Origin: Rutidosis leptorrhynchoides
Taxonomy: Eukaryota; Streptophyta; Magnoliopsida; Asterales; Asteraceae
Reading direction: 5' to 3'
Assembly: GCF_046630445.1 (NCBI RefSeq)
Contig: NC_092341.1
Coordinates: 3,572,001-3,636,000 of the forward strand
DNA length: 64,000 nucleotides
In this document: positions 52,201-63,316 of the stretch, piece by piece
How positions within the stretch are numbered: the first letter of the stretch is position 1
How the letters are laid out: each line of letters starts with the position of its first letter
Translations under genes and position numbers: made by a program
Notes under the pieces: generated by a model
Database searches by the model: none
What the model saw: only the letters and a program-made list of their open reading frames with translations
What the model was told of the DNA's origin: nothing

Positions 52201-53112
52201 TGGTTGAACTACAGGTTCCTCTACAACGTCTGGGGATGGAACCGCGGCGGGTTCAACTTGTTCTTGTTGTACCGGGTTCGGAAGAGGTATTCCTATAGCC
52301 TCAAAATAAGAACGTATACGAGCGTCTTGGGGTTCAGCTAGCCTCACTAGCCAATTTGGAATTGGTGCAGTGAATTGATTATCAGACACCATCGGGGTAT
52401 TCATCTTCAGCTCCCCAAATCGTTTCATCTGTAATCCATGTGTACCTGGTACAAATATATTTGCATTTCTGCAAGCATTTATAGCATCATGGATAAAGAT
52501 ACAAAAAAACCTTTCGCAAGGGATGTATGAACCCCTTGGCTTATCAACTTGAGCTTGAACCAGATCTCATAAAAGCTCAGCATAGTCAGGAGCCTCTACT
52601 CTTATGAAAGAGTAGAATACTTTCAGCATTGGCACAGTCAAGCTATCAGATCCACTCCTTGTCATCAGCAAGCATCTATTGATGATTGAGAAGATCACAT
52701 ACCACCTTGAGTGCAGATATTTCTTCTGAAACTTAGCTAGTTGAACATTGGTAGCTCTAACATAACCAAGATCAAAGACAGAAGTCATCATTTGCTGAGT
52801 AGCAGGAAAAGCAGAAGCATTCTACACAACAGGAAGTCTGAATATCCTCCTGAAATCAGCTTTAGTGATACTCCTCCTCCCTTGAACTCCTCTCAGTTGA
52901 AATTCAAAATGATCTTGTGTTCCCTCTGGATTTTCAGTAGTAGGTTGTGTAGCTTCCACAAACCTAATTGTTCTGTTAAGTAACTCCAGATCTGTTACAG
53001 CTACACTGGCAGTAGTAATGAGAGCAGGCCATAGTGTGTGCCTCTCTAGAATTGCTGTCCAGTAGTTGCAGGGAATACTGGTTTCAGAGTTGATGAAGTG
53101 ATTGTTCGCCAT
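49253..53112 (-). pseudogene. Extra ORF downstream of pol, ~1,285 codons, decayed
   Basis: A reading frame from ATG 53112 (MANNHFINSETS...) to 49253, the same strand as gag-pol. It stays in one frame to about 51688, shifts by one base, then continues to the end. At least five stops interrupt it (near 52820, 52565, 52155, 50842, 49994). The N-terminal ~310 residues are a mixed folded-looking domain, including GRRSITKADFRRIFRLP. The middle (~310-950) is Ser/Thr/Pro/Glu-rich and probably disordered. The C-terminal ~250 residues, from MWRKHINKDEDDLW, look folded and Lys-rich and resemble anonymous segments of other plant retroelements that I remember. I see no signal peptide, fusion peptide or clear membrane segment. 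SIRE elements often carry an envelope-like ORF here; similarity of position is all I can claim. Confidence 0.65.
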
Positions 53113-54871
53113 TTAGCTGTACAAATAAGAAATATAAGACCACAAGATATTCAAAAAGCATATATCTCTATTCTTATTTGTCTTTGAAATCCTTTGTATA
53201 TGTTTTATCTTTTCTGTTTTAAGATTTATATGGTTTTTCAAAAATATAAAAATCCTTTATTCTCAAATATGATCAAATAATTGACAATCATGACATTCAT
53301 ATGATATTCATCACAATACAAATTTATCATGCAAAGTCAATTATACTACACAAAGAATCAGAACAACACTTAGTCAATTTTTAAACACATTTCAAGCAGA
53401 TTCGGTAGTCATGAAAACTTGAGATTCTGTAACCAAATAAGCTTGAGTTTTCAGATCAGAAAGATATAGAATAAACAAGTTAAGCGTTTGAAAATAAAAA
53501 TCAGAAATTTTCAAGGTACCAAAAGTCAGATTCGGTATCAAGAGAAGAACAAATTCGGTATCTCCAAAATTAACATAAAGACACTCAAACATGCATATTC
53601 TATCATGTAAAATCACAACCATAATCAATTAACCAATCAATTAAAGCATAGCAACATGTTAATTGTATGAACAGACTCGGTACAGTAGATAGAACATATT
53701 CGGTAGATACAGAATCCATCAAACAATCAATTAAACATGTAATCAAGCTTGGTCAAATGATAGATCAATCAATATAACTCAGATTAGACAAGAATTCATG
53801 TTAATTAACTAAATCAATTGAGTTTAATCAAGGATTAATAGAATACGACTCAGACTCAGTAATATCAACAGAATTTCAAAATTGAGAGTTAAAATCCAGT
53901 TATTTTGATCTTTTCTGGTTGATAGACACATAATTATCTCAGATCTATAAGTATGTTAATTAAAATGAACATTTACCCAAGAATTTGAAGATACAGAGAG
54001 ACGGACTCGGTAGATTAGGCAGATTCAGTATAATCAAGCAGACTCGGTAGGTAATTAACAACAGTAAATGAGTAAGTTTGACTTTGACCCTCCTTTTATA
54101 GATACCGAAGGTAAAATACCGAATGGACTTTACAGAATGGGCCTAATATACCGAATTCAGTCCAATTTTCAAAAACTTTATCAATTTAACTTCAAATCTT
54201 GACAAATTGACTTTTTCTCTCAATATTCATTTCAATCTTTTTATGAAAAAAATTTCTGAGACAATTTTGAAAACTTTGAACTTACCGAATCTGTACTGTT
54301 GGATGTCAGATTCGGTATAATGCTAAAAATAGCATTTTATCCAGTAAAAAACAAATATATTTGGATTTTATCTTTACCAATTTTTATGAAATTTCCAAAA
54401 TAAGATTTGTACTTAAAAGAACTTTGAATTTTGTGAACAAAGTACAAATCTTCAGTGATACCAATTGTTAAAATGGGTTGCATACTGAGATGTATACAAG
54501 CCTTAGTGAATTATTTCAGATATAAAACAAAGAATTTATGAATTCACTTTTGAAAAACAATATTTTTGAGTAATTTTCTCATTTTCTCCCTTTTTCTCCC
54601 CCTCAAAATGTGATATACAAGAACGTAAATCAGCATTTTGATAAATTACCCTAGAAAATGAATTAACTCCTCCTTGAAATATGATATCAATGAGTTACCT
54701 CCCCCTTACGTAACCATTGAACAATTATATCCAGGAAGTTATCATAAATCTAAAGGCTCCCCCTTAAAAGATGATATCCAAAGCATATGAAAGTAGTTGC
54801 TCCCCCTAGAAAGTATCTACTCCCCCTAAACAAAAGATCTCAAGAATAAGTCCCAACAGATCTAAGGAATA
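53113..54871 (-). other. Spacer between pol and extra ORF
   Basis: 1.76 kb without a credible gene. Next to pol lies a cluster of purine-rich tracts (54596-54830). The rest holds several tcggta words on the plus strand (about 53400-54310). ORF 53392-53628 is not supported. Confidence 0.7.
54596..54830 (-). repeat. Cluster of five PPT-like purine tracts
   Basis: On the minus strand gaggggg or agggggag words occur near 54596, 54698, 54757, 54800 and 54820. Three are followed on the plus strand by a tgatat word (54611, 54682, 54771), so the cluster looks like a degenerate tandem repeat of a PPT-plus-flank unit. Confidence 0.7.
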
Positions 54872-57800
54872 TCAAGCACTATACTCTACCATGCCAAGCT
54901 CTTTGATCAAGAATTTTAGCCTAAGTTCATCTAAAGGCTTAGTGAACATGTCAGCTAATTGCACTTTGGTAGGCACAAAGTATAACTCTACATCCCCTTT
55001 CTCTACATGGTCCTTAATGAAATGATAGCGAATATCTATGTGTTTAGTCTTAGAATGCTGGACCGGGTTACTTGTAATTGCAATAGCACTTTGTGAATCA
55101 CAGTAAATCGGGGTCTTAGAAATCTTAAAGCCATAGTCTAAAAGTTGAGTTTGCATCTACAAAACTTGTGAAAAACAATAAGCTGCAGCAATGTACTCAG
55201 ACTCAGCTGTTGATAAAGACATACAGTTCTACTTTTTGGATGACCAACCAACTAGCCTATTCCCCAACATCTGAATTGATCCAGCTGTGCTTTTTCTATC
55301 AACATGGAAACCGCCATGATCTGCATTAGTGTAAGCAGTGAGATTGAAATCGGATCCATGAGGATACCAGATCCCAAGGTTAGGTGTACCTTTAAGGTAC
55401 TGAAAAATCCTAACAACTGCTTTGGAATGAGATTTCTTAGGGTTTGACTGAAAGCGGGCACAGACAGTTACAGCAAGTGTAATGTCGGGTCAACTTGCAG
55501 TCAGATACATTAAAGAACCAACCATGCTTCGATAAAGTGTAACATCAAAGGGTTCCCCATTAGCATCACCATCCAGTAAAGTCCTCATTGGGGTTGTCAT
55601 TGGTTTTAAAGCAGTAATTTTAAAACGTTTTAGCATATCATTGATATACTTTGTTTGACTGAGAAAAATACCGTTTGGTAATTGTTTTACTTGTAACCCC
55701 AAAAATAAATTTAACTGGTCAAGCATGCTTATTTCGAATTTGATGGCCATAAGATCACCAAATTCTTTGCATAAAGCCGGGGACGTAGAACCAAAAATAA
55801 TGTCATCAATGTAAATTTGAACCAAGAGAATGTGACCGTGGTTTTTATGGATGAATAGCGTTGTATCAATCATTCCACGAGATAAGCCGTTGTCCAGTAA
55901 GTACTTTGTTAAGGTCTCGTACCATGCACGCGGTGCTTGCTTCAGACCGTATAAAGCTTTCTCCAAGAAGTAGACGTGATTTGGATGAATGGGATCAACA
56001 AAGCCTTCTGGTTGATCGACATAGACTTCCTTTTGAAGATGACCATTCAGAAAAGCAGTTTTGACATCCATTTGAAACACCGTGAACTTCATATGACAAG
56101 AAAATGCAAGGAAAAGACGAATAGCCTCAATCCTAGCAACCGGAACAAACGTTTCGTCATAATCAATACCCTCTTGTTGTCGATATCCCTTGGCCACAAG
56201 ACGTGCCTTATTTCGAACCACAATTCCATCAGAATCCTTCTTGTTCTTAAAAATCCACTTAACCCCTATTGGTCGTTGACCAGTTGGTCTTGGAACCAAT
56301 CGCCATACTTTCAACCGTTCAAATTGATTGATCTCTTCTTGCATTGCAACCACCCAGTTCAGATCTAGTAAAGCTTGAGCAACCATTGTTGGTTCAATCT
56401 TACTAAGAAAGGCAGTGTATAGACACATATTCCAAGTAGCCATTCGAGTTGAGACTGGAGCAGATGCATCACCAATAATAAGATCTATTTGATGACTTTT
56501 AGTCCATCGGTTGTGTGGAAGAGGTTGTACATCAGTGGTATCCATTGAAACATCAACCGTTGTTGACGTTGAGCGTTGATCCGCTTGATCTGATGTTACG
56601 TTATCTAATGGATTCAATTGAGTATCTGGAGAAACAGCTGGAGTTATATCAACTGATGAATCTTGAATTGGTTCAACATTATCAGTAACAGGAGGTGGTA
56701 GTGAGGATGAAGAAGCAACAGGTGAATCAGTTGGTGTTGTATATTCATTAAAAAGACTTTGTTGAGTCTCCACAGTAGTTGACTGTGACGGTGTAACCGG
56801 TACGATTTGAACATTTGAAATCCGTTGAGGAGCATAAAGACTATCAAACAAGATATCCAGTTCCTCTGATGTAACCGTAGGAACACCCTTCGTCGAGAAA
56901 ATTGAGTTTTGAGCGGAAGAAGAAGTAGCCAGGTTAGGATCAGGTTTTGAACTGAGTTGTTCAAAAGCCATTCCCAAAATTCATCAAACTTGACATTGAT
57001 GCTCTCTTTAATCATTTTTGTCTATTTGTGATAAACCTGATAAGCAACTGTGTTCGAAGAATAACCGAGAAATATGGCTTGATCGCCATTTGGATCAAAC
57101 TTTCCAAGGCTGTCAAAATCGTTAAGCACATAGCATATACAACCAAAGACACGGAAATATTTGACATTCGGGCGTCTACCATATAATAACTCATATGGAG
57201 TTTTATCAAAACGTTTATTAACAATACAACGATTTTGGGTATAGCATGCAGTTGAAATGGCCTCCCCCCACATTTTTAGAGGTAGTTTGGAGTAAGCAAG
57301 CATCGTTCGAGCTGCTTCGCATAACGTACAATTACGTCGTTCGAATACTCCATTCAGTTGGGGTGTCCAAGCAGCAGAGAACTGATGTTCAATGCCTTGG
57401 TCTTTCAAATAACTATCAAGCAGGTCATTCGTAAATTCCGTCCCATTATCAGTTTGAATACTCTTAACATGTTTGTTAAAAGAGCGTTGAGTCTTTTTAA
57501 TGAACTCAATGATAATGGCGGGGGTTTCTGACTTAGTTCGCAAAAGAAAAATCCATGTAAAACGAGTATAGTCATCGACAATGACAAGCACATGTTTCTT
57601 GCCACCGAGGCTAGAAATATGCATGGGTCCACATAAGTCCATATGAAATAGTTGCAAAGACGATGAAGTACTGGGGTTTTACTTAAGCGGATGATTAGTC
57701 CATTTCAGCTTACCCATCGCACATGATGAACACACATGATGCTTATCATAGTGAAAGGTAGGAATACCATCAACTAAGTCTTTGGAGACTAGTCGATTGA

Positions 57801-58280
57801 TACCCTTGTAATTCAGGTGTGACATCCGATGATGCCATAACCATGAATTTTCTTTGGTAGAACGAGTGGCCAAACACATGGTTGTATGTGAAGGTGCATC
57901 ATTGAGGTCAATAGTGTATAGTGAAGCACAACGTTTACCAATAAGAAGATCATTTCCTTCGGTGGATTGCACCGAGCATTGTCGACGTTCAAACAGAACT
58001 TTAAGATCTCCATCGCAGAATTGACTTACACTAAATAAACTGCACCCCAAACCTTCAACATATGAAACTCGTTTGATTGTTATGCCATTTTGCACAAAAT
58101 CTTCGTAACCCGTTATCGCTGCAATTTCATCATTTTCAAAAGTAACCGTTCATAGGAATTTGTCAATGAAGTTGACAAGCAAGGATTTATCGCCCGTCAT
58201 GTGTCGAGAACAACCGGAATCAATATACCAAACACAGACGTCGAAACCCTGTAAATATGAATTTCCTAGAGTTTAGGTAC
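54872..58280 (-). pseudogene. SIRE-like pol: protease, integrase, RT, RNase H (decayed)
   Basis: The protease core IDSGCSRHMTGD is encoded near 58225-58190. It follows a one-base shift at about 58270 and is followed by a stop near 58155. The integrase zinc domain spans 57860-57710 (HH in WHHRMSHLN, CC in CSSCAMGK). A stop at 57679 precedes the catalytic core, with Asp in HMDLCGP (57650), Asp in QTDNGTEF (57450) and Glu in NGVFERRN (57335). Another stop (57020) and a shift near 56975 lead to a Ser/Thr/Pro-rich linker and an RT with YIDDIIFGS near 55815. A TGA at 55488 replaces a probable CGA. RNase H follows, with STAESEYIAA (near 55200) and CDSQSAIAI, ending at 54872. The order PR-INT-RT-RH is that of copia. 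Confidence 0.92.
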
Positions 58281-59390
58281 TCAAAGTTTCTTGGGTCCTC
58301 TACGGTTAGTACCAACAATAAACTTTGGATCAACAACAAGATAATCACGTAAAGCATCATGCAGTTTAGGCAATAAATCATCATTTAAAAACACATTACA
58401 TGAAGCATCATACGCAATATCAAGTTTTACATCGTTATCAGAAGTCTTAACACACAACTTATTCCAAGTAGATGTTTTGTTCACAGACGAAAATTGAAAA
58501 ACATGAGATGATTTCCTAGGCCGACTAGCAGATTGCGTTGGTTTGGTTGCTACTTTCTTAGTCGTGGACTTAGGAACCCATACAGATTTGAAATTCAAGT
58601 TTGGATTATGACCTGTGACACGAGAAACACCTTTTTTAGTTAGACGTCCAAACTCTTCAGTTGACACATGAGATGATTGATTTTGCAAAATTTTCAATTT
58701 GATTTTACGTTCTTTTGCATCATACTCACTTAAATTAGGTTTAGGACTTGTGTGTTATGTGGACTTAACTGATGTTGTTAAAAGACTCGCTTTTGAAGCT
58801 TTTGTCATTGGAATCATAGGAATCTTTTCAGTTGACACAGAACCATCAGGAGAATGAACCTTTTTGACAACAAATTGAGTTGTAGAAACAACTTTTGAAC
58901 CACAATTGCCAAATTGAGAACGGAGAGGATTTTTAAGAATAGTAATGGGTTTTACATCCTTAGATGTTGACATTCCCTTTCCTTTCTTAGTAATCCCACC
59001 AATACGTTCAAGCACATTGGTTTCAAGATTAGACGATTGCTTAAGTGTGTTATCCTGTTTCAGTTGAATTATCTTTTGTTTTAAGCTTTTAATCTCAAGA
59101 CATAATTCTTCAGCAGAAACTATTACTTCACCCTCCATAAAAGCATAGGAACATTCTTTCTTAGGCAGTGAAGGTAATTTATCACACAGGGCAAGCATTT
59201 GTTCTAATGATTGGCACTTAAGTTGCAAGTCAATATTCTCCTTTTCTAGTTGAGCTACTATATGATTCAAATTCCGTACAGCAGGTAAATGTAAATAATA
59301 ATCGTGCAAAGGATCAAGTTGACTTTCAAAATCTATCAAAGGTTCAATGATCGGTTCAGTATGAGGTTCTACTTTTTCATCTAAAGAATT
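58281..59390 (-). pseudogene. SIRE-like gag C-terminal extension / gag-protease linker
   Basis: It continues the gag frame after the stop at 59391, with another stop near 58753. It encodes a second coiled-coil-like segment (LNHIVAQLEKENIDLQLK and following heptads, about 59270-59050). Ser/Lys-rich sequence then leads up to the protease (RRGPKKL just before it). In intact relatives this is probably continuous with gag or pol. No enzymatic motif is visible. Confidence 0.7.
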
Positions 59391-61724
59391 TTAACCTAGA
59401 GATTCTGTCTCAAAGAAAACAGTTAGTTCATGTGCTAGGTCTTCACGGAAAACATTATCAGAACATGCAGGTAAAGCAGGTAGAACTGGTTTCACATCAA
59501 AAGTTGGTTCATCAAACACCTCATCTATGTTAACAATGCTAGAACTAGGTTTGTTAAACACGTCATTCTCAAGCATTAAAATGTATTTCTCTAGCATGAG
59601 TGTAGGAATGTAAATCAATCTACGTGTCGGCACATAATTAGCATATTGCACATTCTTTTCATTTTCAACAAGTTCCTTCAAGAAAGCAGGATTTGATTTA
59701 CCTATTTTTGCATTAATTTTCTCATACATTAAGCTAATTTGATGGTATTTTTTAGATTTGCGATTAACAATAATATCATCAAAATCAGCATCAGAAGAAT
59801 GTACAAAATGCGGTGGTAAACCAGCTTGAAAGTAATCAGAATGATATAATCCTGGAATCTTTTTGGAAGCTCCATCTAAGATCTTAGGATCTTCAAAACC
59901 CAACCCCCACTTTTCACCATGAATCGTTTTTGGTCTATTCATGAAAATCGTTTGTTTTGAAATTTCCATATCCATGATAGCTTTGGATTGCTCTGTTCGA
60001 TAGAGTTTTTCCTCATATCGAGCAAGTTGAGCTTTCATTAGAACAGACTCTTTTGACAATAAAGAGATTTCAGTGTCTTTTTCAATTATTGCGTTTTCCA
60101 AATGAATAATTTTCTTGTTTAGCTTTGAAAGTGTGGGTTCATGTTGGTTTTTTAAATCAGAAAGATCTTTTTCTAAGAATTGAACTTTTTCTGCAAGTCG
60201 TGCAGATTTTAAACGATAATCAGTTCGTTCGACTTTAATCGGATGAATTGTCTTTTTAAGATCTTCCAACCCAGATTCAGAGGAGCTGAGTTGGACGGTC
60301 AACTTTTGCAATTCCGATTGTAATTTGGATGAAGATGGTTTGGTCTCAGAAAGTTTGATTTTGTCTTTTAAAACCTTGATTTCAGATTTTAAGCCTTTGA
60401 CTTCTTTTGACATTGAGACCAGATTCTTCGTCAAGTCATTTTGTATTTTTATAAAATCAGGTGAGATTTCAGTTGATTGTACCTCATCATCGTCAGATGT
60501 TGAGTTAGAATTCTCCAATGCTTCCTTAGCTTTGATGAGCTTGGTCACCTTGCAAACATTTGCATATTCCACCTTTGAGTCTGAATCATCAGTCCAGTTA
60601 AACCAAGTATCACCAACCGGTTTAAGCTCTCCCCTAGTTTCCACAATCTTAGCCATCAATATTTTCTTCATGTAGTATGTTGTGTCCTTCTTCTTAGGCA
60701 TTTTGCACTCACGAGAGTAATGATCAGCTTTGTCACAATTGAAACAGATTGAATCTTCCTTCTTGGAATCATCAGCACGTTGTTGTTTGGATTGATCAGC
60801 CTTCTTGTAGTACGAGGAAGATGATGAGTGTTTGCGTTGATTACTTGATTTGCCTTTAAACTTGTGTTTGTTCAAGGCGTTTGTGAACATGGCGGCCATC
60901 TTGACTAATTCAGGGTGTGAATCATCAACATCAGAAAGATTCAACTCTTCAGAATCAGTTGATTCTTCAACAAGCACTTTCTTGGATAAGCTTTTGAAAA
61001 ATGATTTGCTCTTCTTTTTAGCAATTAGAGCAAGAGGATCACTTGGAGATGACTCTTTCCTTCCTTCTTGAAGTTTAGACACCTCAGGTTGGTAATGCAT
61101 AAGAACTCCAACAAGCTCATGAATAGTCAACTTGTCAATCTCTTTGGTAGATCGAACAATGGTTCCATAAGGAAGCCAATCAGCATTGAGCTTTTTGAGG
61201 AATTTCATGTTGACTTCAGCATGTACTTTTACAATCTTACACCTTTTCAACTCATTGAGAACACCATTGAAACGACGGTAGGTATCCTTGAGTAGCTCTT
61301 CTGGTTCCTGCTTGAAATCTTCATACAATCCCAGAGCCTTATTCAATTTAGTAACGTCTGACATGTCATAACCTTCTTGTTGTCGTTTGATCTCATCCCA
61401 TATATCTTTTGCAGTAGTGTTGCTATCAACATTTTCAAATAGCTCATATGGGATAGCTTGCATGACAATATTCTTAGCCTCTATGTCACCCTGAGCTCTT
61501 TCACGTTTATCACCAGAAAGTTCATAGACTGGAATTGGCATACCAGTATCCGGATGAAAAACAACAACTGGACCATCTCTCAGAGAAGCCCAAATATGTT
61601 TAGCTTTCTCACCCTTATAGTCTATGTACTAAGTAATACGATGAAACCACTGAGTGTTCTTGCCATCAAACAACACTGGAGGTCGGGAATCTGATCCAAT
61701 GATAAGAGTATCTTGAGTAGACAT
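59391..61724 (-). pseudogene. SIRE-like gag with long coiled-coil extension
   Basis: The frame starts at ATG 61724 (MSTQDTLIIGSDSRPPVL...), has a stop at 61629-61631 where a Gln or similar codon is expected, then is open to 59391. Residues ~30-240 match the copia UBN2-type gag domain (IWDEIKRQQEG, YRRFNGVLNELK). A zinc knuckle CX2CX4HX4C (CFNCDKADHYSREC) is near residue 327. Residues ~425-575 are a heptad-rich Lys/Glu segment, predicted coiled coil. The remaining part lacks known domains. Because of the single early stop, the ORF starting at 61541 alone looks intact but lacks the gag N-terminus. Gag forms the particle that packages element RNA. Confidence 0.9.
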
Positions 61725-62742
61725 CTTAAATTGAGGTAGATTCGGTATAGATTCGGTATTAAACACAATCTATGATCAGGGTTCAGTATAAAATCTAACA
61801 AGAATGTCAGATTCGGTAAAAATTCGGTACAGTAGCAGATTCGGTAAGTGGTTCGGTACTGTAGCAGATTCGGTAACAATTCGGTATATCAGATTCTGTA
61901 TCAGAAACTGATAAGAATCACAAGTAACACATTCAAATTCGGTATGGATTCGGTAACCACATAACTTGAAGCCTCAGAATACTTAAAACCAATGGATTAA
62001 GTGATACAGAAAATCAGATTCTGTATCTGACTCGGTAGTCAGATTCTGTGTGAATTTGAAGTTCAAACTCAATTCAATCCCTTTGAATTAGATTCTGTAA
62101 CCTTGCTGCATAAGGAAACAAGTTAGAATCACACAAAATATCAAAGATACGGAATGTATAAAATACTGAATGTCAACTGTAGTAGTTGATAATACCGAGT
62201 CTAACTCTAAAACTTAGAAATATAACAGAATCCTTTCTCAAACCACACCAATTAGCTGCGTATGATCAAACCAAATGTGATAGAATCACAAACACACCAC
62301 AATCTGCAACACTTAAGATGAATTTCCAGTAATGAAGCAAATTCGGTATGACAGTTACGATACCGAATGTTGATCAAATCTTCAAAACTTGAAGAATTAA
62401 AGAAATTGAACCGACAGAAATGTGATTTAACACCTCACGAACACAACTGAATCTTTAAATCTTCACAAAACACCAGAATCAAGCTTGAATTAAGCAATAC
62501 CGAGAGTTTTAGCCACAAACTCTAAAAATCAACTTGATTCTCAATAATTGAAGTTAAAAAGCTGTAATGATGATCAAAACTCTTTATAATAGACCTAATA
62601 CACCTTCCCTGAACTTATCACAAGAATCTGAACGTCAGATTATCAAATTCGATAATACCGAATCTGATTCAATATACCGAGAGTGTTCAGATTCTGTAAA
62701 ATACAATCTCTGGATCGATATAGTGATGTAGAATCACTTCCT
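61725..62742 (-). other. Leader of SIRE-like element, rich in TCGGTA words
   Basis: About 1 kb between PBS and gag ATG with no gene. On the plus strand the word tcggta occurs more than ten times, mostly as attcggta. Related forms attctgta and accga are interspersed, with the densest run near 61740-61960. Confidence 0.85.
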
Positions 62743-62758
62743 GGTAGCTCTGATACCA
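62743..62758 (-). other. Primer binding site of SIRE-like element
   Basis: On the minus strand tggtatcagagctacc lies two bases inside the 5' LTR. It is the initiator methionine tRNA type PBS. Confidence 0.9.
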
Positions 62759-62760
62759 AA

Positions 62761-63002
62761 TGATAGGTCAGATCATGTTGAGATTGAGAGAAATAATAAG
62801 ATAGAATGAGATTCGGTATGTAAGAAGGAGACTCGGTACTAGAGAGAATCGGTACAAATTAAATTCCACAGCTTCTAGAACTCAGTTACAATACCATGGC
62901 TATCTAATTAGGACTACATAGGTTCCTTATATAGCCCTCTTCTAAGGAACCATCATTTAAGCTTAATTCACATTAACACTATACAACTTCGAGGTCCTAA
63001 CA
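62761..63002 (-). repeat. 5' LTR of SIRE-like element
   Basis: 242 bp, same termini as 48871-49112, about six differences. The target duplication aaact follows on the plus strand at 63003-63007. A TATA-like word is at 62925-62934. Confidence 0.95.
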
Positions 63003-63316
63003 AAACTTGTTAAGACTTGATTAATTGAAATAGGTTTCATATAGACAATTGACCACCCAAGTTGACCGGTGATTCACGAACGTTAAAACTTGTAAAAACT
63101 ATATGATGAAATATATATGATTATATATATAGTTAACATGATATTATGATAAGTAAGTATCTCATTAGGTATTTTAACAATGAGTTATATACATAAAATT
63201 GTGTTTATTGAATTAAGAAACTCGAAACGGTATATATAACGATTATCGTTATAACAACGTCTTACTAATTACATATGAATCATATTAAGATATTGTTACA
63301 CTATATTTGATCGTTA
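63003..63316 (+). repeat. Second gypsy LTR copy, continuation
   Basis: It continues the LTR begun at 48779: aaacttgttaagacttgatt, gattcacgaacgtt, and taacgattatcgtt near 63237 match 18127-18450. It stops near 63316, where an Athila-like LTR in reverse orientation begins. Confidence 0.8.

Larger units (their letters stand above)
48871..63002 (-). mobile_element. SIRE-like Ty1/copia element, 14.1 kb, with extra ORF
   Basis: Two 242-bp LTRs (48871-49112 and 62761-63002) flank a minus-strand copia element. The 5-bp duplication aaact is at 48866-48870 and 63003-63007. Order on the minus strand: LTR, PBS, leader, gag with coiled coils, PR-INT-RT-RH, 1.76-kb spacer, extra reading frame, PPT, LTR. 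Integrase and RT motifs are of the SIRE/Maximus type. The LTRs are short for that lineage, whose LTRs are usually near 1 kb. Six LTR differences in 242 bp make it the oldest of the three complete insertions, and all its genes carry stops. Confidence 0.94.

Noticed and set aside
49253..53112. Calling the extra SIRE-like ORF an envelope gene
   Set aside because: No signal peptide, clear transmembrane segment or fusion peptide is visible; only its position suggests it.
55252..55461. 69-codon minus ORF in the RNase H region
   Set aside because: It is in another frame than the RNase H motifs and is a shadow.
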